From assembly GCA_002342785.1 (NCBI GenBank), contig DDQV01000043.1:1-10592 (forward strand): DNA of 10,592 nucleotides, written 5' to 3'. The position numbers and the translations under genes were made by a program. This document shows positions 7,015 through 10,592 of this stretch, one piece after another. Under the pieces are notes generated by a model, which saw only the letters and a program-made list of their open reading frames with translations, searched no databases and was not told the origin of the DNA. Within the stretch, counting starts at the first letter, position 1, and every line of letters starts with the position of its first letter. The DNA is from Fusobacteriaceae bacterium UBA2433 (GTDB lineage: Bacteria > Fusobacteriota > Fusobacteriia > Fusobacteriales > Fusobacteriaceae).

Positions 7015-7055
7015 AAAAAAGCTAACTATGGAAAATTTCTATAGCTAGCTTTTTT
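7013..7055. terminator. Bidirectional intrinsic terminator between ysxC and pepV
   Basis: AAAAAAGCTA (7015-7024) pairs with TAGCTTTTTT (7046-7055). After one mismatch, CTATGGAA (7026-7033) pairs with TTTCTATAG (7037-7044 region) with one G-U pair around a 3-base loop. Read on the + strand the hairpin ends in six Ts, closing the ysxC transcript. Read on the - strand it ends in eight Ts (complement of 7013-7020), closing pepV, whose stop lies 12 bases away. Convergent genes sharing one symmetrical hairpin is a common economical design. Confidence 0.9.
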
Positions 7056-7067
7056 ATTTAAAAAAAC

Positions 7068-8429
7068 TTATTTGGCTAATCTGTAGATAGCTTCTACATA
7101 AATTTTTAACAGTATATCTAATTTATTAATCTCTAGATACTCATTTTTTTGATGCATGTTATCTTCTTGATCATGTAATAAAGCTCCAAAAGCTACTCCA
7201 TTATCTACTGCTCTTGCATATGTTCCTCCACCTATTGCTACAGGTTCAGCATCTACATCTCCAGTAATTTCCTTATATACATCCATAAGTGTTTTTACTA
7301 AAACAGTATCTTTTGGAAAATAAAGTGCATCTGATTGACTCTTTACAGTTAATATAAAATTATTTTCTAATGCAATTTTTTCTAAACCATCTAAAACATC
7401 TTCTTTTTTAGTCGTTACAGGATATCTCATATCTATACTCAGTTCAATCTTCCCATCGCAAATAGATAATTTTCCAATATTTAAACTTAATTTTCCAGAG
7501 TCAGCATCTTCAAATCCAATTCCCATAGAAACACCATTACATTCTGTTCCTATCTTAGAGTTATAAAAAGTTACAAATTCAGAAAGTTCTCCTAAATCAA
7601 TCTCTTCTAAGATTCCCATCAATGCAGAGATAGCATTATATCCACTTTGTGGTCTAGCTCCATGAGATGATTTACCATAAGATATTAATTTTCCATCTTT
7701 GATCTCCATCTTATATTCACTTTTTTTATTATATTCATCTACTCTAACTTTTAAAATATCTAAAAGTTCATTTGGAAATGTCATCTCACAACTTTCAGCT
7801 ACTGAATTAAATGCTTTTCCACCATTAATAGTTATATTTTTAGTATCAATATTTTTAGTCAAAGTAACTTGCATAATTCCTTTTTCTGCAAATGTAACTG
7901 GAAAACTTGAATCAGGAGTAAATGCTAGAGTTGGTTGAGGCATCTTTAAAGTTCCAAAGTAATGATCCATACATCCCCAATTTGTTTCTTCATTAGCTCC
8001 TAATATCATTCTAATTTTTTTATTTAACTTTACACCAGAATCTTTTAGTGCTTTCATAGCATACATACACATAATCATAGGCCCTTTATCATCTAAAGTT
8101 CCCCTTCCATATATTTTTCCATCAGCAATGATTCCACCATATGGATCATGATCCCAACCTTCTCCTTCAGGAACTACATCTACATGCCCAAGGATAGCTA
8201 ACGTTTCTTCCCCATCTCCAAAATCAATATGTCCAGCATAGTTATCAAAATTAGTTGATTTAAATCCTAATTTTTCCCCTAAATCTAAAAAATGAACTAA
8301 AGCTTTTGCTGGCCCTTCTCCAAATGGCATTCCAGGTAATGGTGCTTCCTCAACACTCTTAATTCTAATAGCCTCTTGTATAGATTTTACTACATCATCT
8401 TTGTAATCTAATATTTTATCTTGTAACAT
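7068..8429 (-). CDS. pepV: M20-family dipeptidase PepV (Xaa-His dipeptidase type)
   Basis: This is a di-zinc aminodipeptidase of the M20 family, PepV branch, which cleaves dipeptides in the cytoplasm after peptide uptake. With the ATG at 8429 it has 453 residues, close to characterised PepV enzymes (about 470). Metal and catalytic residues: His82 and Asp84 in GHVDVVP, Asp113 in GRGTLDDKG, general base Glu147 and ligand Glu148 in NEETNWG, Asp173 in TPDSSFP, and His426 in NMHQ. His256 in SSHGARP lies in the lid domain, where PepV uses a histidine in substrate binding. The ATG is chosen because AAGGGGTG lies six bases before it. An in-frame GTG three codons upstream falls inside that site. It has its own promoter and a terminator shared with ysxC, so it appears to be a single-gene unit. 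Confidence 0.94.
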   Translation of the reverse strand: MLQDKILDYKDDVVKSIQEAIRIKSVEEAPLPGMPFGEGPAKALVHFLDLGEKLGFKSTNFDNYAGHIDFGDGEETLAILGHVDVVPEGEGWDHDPYGGIIADGKIYGRGTLDDKGPMIMCMYAMKALKDSGVKLNKKIRMILGANEETNWGCMDHYFGTLKMPQPTLAFTPDSSFPVTFAEKGIMQVTLTKNIDTKNITINGGKAFNSVAESCEMTFPNELLDILKVRVDEYNKKSEYKMEIKDGKLISYGKSSHGARPQSGYNAISALMGILEEIDLGELSEFVTFYNSKIGTECNGVSMGIGFEDADSGKLSLNIGKLSICDGKIELSIDMRYPVTTKKEDVLDGLEKIALENNFILTVKSQSDALYFPKDTVLVKTLMDVYKEITGDVDAEPVAIGGGTYARAVDNGVAFGALLHDQEDNMHQKNEYLEINKLDILLKIYVEAIYRLAK

Positions 8430-8435
8430 TTGCAA

Positions 8436-8443
8436 CACCCCTT
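8436..8443 (-). promoter_or_regulatory. Ribosome-binding site that sets the pepV start
   Basis: On the - strand this reads AAGGGGTG, one base off the AAGGAGGTG anti-16S complement, six bases before the ATG at 8429. The GTG that could begin a form three codons longer is part of this site, so initiation there is unlikely. Confidence 0.8.
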
Positions 8444-8484
8444 TTTCATTAATTTTTTATTATTATTTTTAGTTTACTCTTATT

Positions 8485-8513
8485 AGTATATAATCTATTT
8501 TCTATTTTTTCAA
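8485..8513 (-). promoter_or_regulatory. Sigma-70-type promoter of pepV
   Basis: On the - strand, TTGAAA (8513-8508) is followed after exactly 17 bases by TATACT (8490-8485). Each hexamer matches the housekeeping consensus at five of six positions. Transcription would start near 8477-8479, giving a leader of about 50 bases before the pepV ATG. It is the clearest promoter in the window. Confidence 0.8.
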
Positions 8514-8642
8514 GGATTATAATTTATTATTTTTTTAAAAATACAATTTTTATAGGATTATTATACATATTCATTCTAATTTATTACTATTTTTAATAAT
8601 TTATTCCTAAATTAAAAAAATTAATTAAAATAAATTTTTATT
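8514..8642. other. AT-rich intergenic stretch with no recognisable feature
   Basis: This piece between the pepV promoter and the terminator of the GNAT gene is almost entirely A and T. I see no open frame with a ribosome-binding site, no GC-rich stem and no repeat beyond low-complexity A and T runs. Confidence 0.6.
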
Positions 8643-8676
8643 AAAAAAAAATGACTTCTATATTATTAGAAATCAT
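8643..8676 (-). terminator. Intrinsic terminator of the GNAT gene
   Basis: On the - strand, ATGATTTCTA pairs with TAGAAGTCAT (+ strand positions 8667-8676 and 8651-8660) with one G-U pair and a 6-base loop. A run of eight Ts or more follows (complement of 8643-8650). It starts 9 bases after the stop of the small acetyltransferase gene. Confidence 0.85.
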
Positions 8677-8685
8677 CTCTTTTAT

Positions 8686-8970
8686 TTAAACAGTTTTTAT
8701 ATCATCATATTTATTTGATTTTTCAAATACTCTTGCTGCATATGAACATATAGGTATAGCTTTAATTTCTTCTTTTCTTACAAACTTTACACATTCATCT
8801 AATAATTTTTTAGCTAAAGATTGATTTCTATAATTAGGATCTACAAATATACTAAGAATATATATTTCTTTATCTTCTAAAGCATATGATAAATAACCAC
8901 CTTGAACCTCACCATCCATAGCCAAAAATTTATTGTCATCCAATGAATGTTTAATTATAATATTTCCCAT
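8686..8970 (-). CDS. Small GNAT-fold protein, NATD1-like (Acetyltransf_CG family)
   Basis: The 94-residue product matches the short GCN5-related family that includes human NATD1 and bacterial YjdJ-like proteins. These are single compact acetyl-CoA-binding domains whose substrates are mostly unknown. Visible marks are the strand IYILSIFVDPNYR (36-48), the helix of the acetyl-CoA loop (NQSLAKKLLDECVKFV, 49-64) and the family-typical PICSYAARVFEK (73-84) with the conserved Cys75. The acetyl-CoA loop is unusual: most relatives have R-G-x-G-x-A, whereas here it is R48-N-Q-S-L-A53, so both glycines are replaced. It may bind the cofactor poorly or be a divergent member. The start has a textbook AGGAGGT (complement of 8977-8983) six bases before the ATG. 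It has its own terminator. No clear promoter hexamers are seen, and a large palindrome lies upstream. Confidence 0.85.
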   Translation of the reverse strand: MGNIIIKHSLDDNKFLAMDGEVQGGYLSYALEDKEIYILSIFVDPNYRNQSLAKKLLDECVKFVRKEEIKAIPICSYAARVFEKSNKYDDIKTV

Positions 8971-9014
8971 ATTAATACCTCCTAAAAATTAATTATTTTT
9001 GCTTTTATTATTTG

Positions 9015-9046
9015 AATTGAATAGAGTTATATAACTCTATTCAATT
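9015..9046. repeat. Perfect 32-base palindrome between the RND and GNAT genes
   Basis: The arm AATTGAATAGAGTTAT (9015-9030) is followed directly by its exact reverse complement (9031-9046), giving 16 bp with no mismatch. It begins four bases after the stop of the RND gene in the direction of transcription and ends about 32 bases before the GNAT ribosome-binding site. As RNA it would fold to a long stem with a tight loop and could terminate or stabilise the RND transcript. However, the T-run (9045-9051) lies on the + strand side, while on the - strand, the direction both flanking genes use, what follows is mixed A/T rather than a T-run. It may thus be an inefficient terminator, a terminator for antisense + strand RNA, or an operator. 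Confidence 0.7.
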
Positions 9047-9049
9047 TTT

Positions 9050-10592
9050 TTATTCCTCTATAATTTTATCTTTATCTTCCTCTTCATTTCCATATTTATA
9101 TTCTTTATAACAAGCTCTATGAAAGATTGCAAATAAAATTGGTATTATGCATAGTGTTATACCTAAGCAAAAAATCAAACCAAAGATCATAGTTACTGCC
9201 ATTCCTTCAAATATAACTCCTCCACCTAACCATAAAGGAACAAGTCCACAAACTGTTGTAGCTGTAGTAAGAACTATTGGTCTAAATCTAGCTTGTGCTG
9301 CATGAATTATTGCATCTGGTAACTCTCTACCCTCTTCATCTTTTTCAATATTTATCTTATCTATCAATACTATGGCATTATTTATCATGATACCGACTAG
9401 AGATAGTGCTCCTAATATCGGCATAAATCCAAATGGAAGTCTTGTTAATCCTAATCCAAATGTTATTCCAGACAATATAAGGGGTAGCGCTGCTAAAATT
9501 GTTACTAATATTGTATATGAATTAAATTGAATTATAAGTAATAATAATATCAATATTCCTGCTACAGGAAACTTTGCTGATAGTGCACCATTTGCTTTTG
9601 AACTATTATAATATTCTCCCTTAAGTTCATAACTATAACCATAATCCCATTTAGAAGAAACTTCATCTAACAATGGTTTTATTTTTAGTGTTTGCTCCAT
9701 AGCTGTTTTAGTATCTTTTAATCCTACTTGATATAATATTGCTTTTATCTTATCTCTTCTAACTATTTTAGGTGTTTCCCATACAACTTTTAAATTAGCT
9801 ACCTGACCTAGTGGTACTGATCTACCTGTAGTTTGATTATATATAGGTGTATTTTTCAAAACTTCTATATCTTCCCGGGAAGTTCCTTGAGATCTTAGCA
9901 TAACTGGAATCAATTTATCTTTTTCTCTATAATCAGTTAGTTTTATTCCACTTAAAATACTATTTAAAGATATTGCTATATCCTGACTTGTAAGCCCTGC
10001 TCTAAATGCTCTTTGTTGATCTATATCAACTGTAAATTTTCTATTTTTTACACCCCAATCAGTTTTTACATCGGCTAAACCTACAATGTTTTCCTTAACT
10101 ATTTTTTCTACTTCTCCAATATATTCATATAACTTTTCCGTATCTCTACCTTTTACACGGATCTCTATTGGACGATCACTTGGAGCTCCATTTTGTAAAG
10201 TATCTATTTTTATATTAGCATCTGGATAATTTTCTTTAAACCATTTTGTAAGTTTAGGTTGTATCTCTGACTTTATAATCTTAAAACTAGTGGTATTGAT
10301 TATTGAAAAAGCTAAATTTGGTTGAATCATTTTTGGAGAATGAGATAATATATATCTTGGAGCACTCTCTCCTATAAATGTTCCTATATTTAATATTCCC
10401 TCTTTTTCATATTTTACCAAAGTTCCTCCAGACAATATATTAGCTATAAAGGGAGGTTTTACTTTTTTGGGTTCTTTTAAGAAATATTCTTTTTGAATAT
10501 ATTTTTCTGCTGCAGTTATCATCTCAGTAGTGGTTTCTATGGAAGTTCCAAATGGAAGCTCTGCTTCTACAGTTAAAATAGGTACATTTTTA
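9050..10592 (-). CDS. RND-family efflux transporter permease, C-terminal half (partial)
   Basis: This is the C-terminal half of an inner-membrane RND (AcrB/MdtC-like) pump, a proton-driven exporter that normally works with a periplasmic adaptor and an outer-membrane channel. The frame stays open to the window edge (513 codons visible, first full codon at 10591), so the gene is cut by the window and the ATG at 10522 is internal. Counting from the edge, residues 1-335 are the second periplasmic loop, starting at LPFGTSIETT (12-21), with a porter-domain segment DWGVKNRKFTVDIDQQRA (178-195). Five membrane segments follow (TM8-TM12, about 339-356, 360-382, 388-411, 437-455 and 463-489). The conserved LVGIMINNAIVLID (398-411) is in TM10. 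The tail is acidic and cytoplasmic. The substrate is unknown. Any adaptor or channel gene would be outside the window. Confidence 0.95.
   Translation of the reverse strand, partial: KNVPILTVEAELPFGTSIETTTEMITAAEKYIQKEYFLKEPKKVKPPFIANILSGGTLVKYEKEGILNIGTFIGESAPRYILSHSPKMIQPNLAFSIINTTSFKIIKSEIQPKLTKWFKENYPDANIKIDTLQNGAPSDRPIEIRVKGRDTEKLYEYIGEVEKIVKENIVGLADVKTDWGVKNRKFTVDIDQQRAFRAGLTSQDIAISLNSILSGIKLTDYREKDKLIPVMLRSQGTSREDIEVLKNTPIYNQTTGRSVPLGQVANLKVVWETPKIVRRDKIKAILYQVGLKDTKTAMEQTLKIKPLLDEVSSKWDYGYSYELKGEYYNSSKANGALSAKFPVAGILILLLLIIQFNSYTILVTILAALPLILSGITFGLGLTRLPFGFMPILGALSLVGIMINNAIVLIDKINIEKDEEGRELPDAIIHAAQARFRPIVLTTATTVCGLVPLWLGGGVIFEGMAVTMIFGLIFCLGITLCIIPILFAIFHRACYKEYKYGNEEEDKDKIIEE

Noticed and set aside
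8430..8438. GTG start giving a PepV three residues longer
   Set aside because: The GTG is part of the AAGGGGTG ribosome-binding site that serves the ATG at 8429.
10520..10522. ATG as the start of the RND protein
   Set aside because: The frame continues without a stop to the window edge and encodes the conserved start of the second periplasmic loop (LPFGTSIETT), so this Met is internal to a truncated gene.

Overview
The window is very AT-rich DNA. Arginine is encoded almost only by AGA, and Shine-Dalgarno sites are strong (AAGGAGG/AGGAGG types). It carries a Clostridium-like order of protein quality-control genes (tig-clpP-clpX-lon-ysxC), an M20 dipeptidase of the PepV type common in anaerobes and Firmicutes, and part of an RND efflux pump, a class mostly found in bacteria with an outer membrane. 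Together these fit a Fusobacteriota chromosome (Fusobacterium/Cetobacterium-like). This placement is an inference from composition and gene content, not from a database match. There is no sign of mobile DNA, CRISPR, rRNA or tRNA.

Positions 1-7014 (+ strand) hold a proteostasis block: trigger factor (tig), then ClpP, ClpX and Lon, then a small FMN nitroreductase and the ribosome-assembly GTPase YsxC/EngB. Trigger factor binds nascent chains at the ribosome. ClpXP and Lon are the two main soluble AAA+ proteases. EngB acts in large ribosomal subunit assembly. All key catalytic residues can be read in the translations. clpP and clpX are separated by one base and are probably translationally coupled. 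clpX-lon and nitroreductase-ysxC have short spacers, each with a hairpin just before the ribosome-binding site. tig is set apart from clpP by two terminator-like hairpins and a perfect AT-only inverted repeat.

Positions 7015-7055 form a strong hairpin with an A-run on one side and a T-run on the other. It should act as a bidirectional terminator between the + strand block and the - strand genes.

Positions 7068-10592 (- strand) hold, from low to high coordinate, pepV with a near-consensus promoter, about 130 bases of AT-rich DNA with nothing recognisable, a 94-residue NATD1-like GNAT protein with its own terminator, a perfect 32-base palindrome, and the C-terminal half of an RND transporter that runs off the right edge of the window.

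I did not find a new biological system. The coding content is ordinary housekeeping. The points worth a second look are non-coding: palindromes and hairpins at 5-22, 1472-1514, 3397-3413, 6333-6360 and 9015-9046, plus the placement of a nitroreductase within the protease/GTPase operon and the unusual acetyl-CoA loop of the small GNAT.
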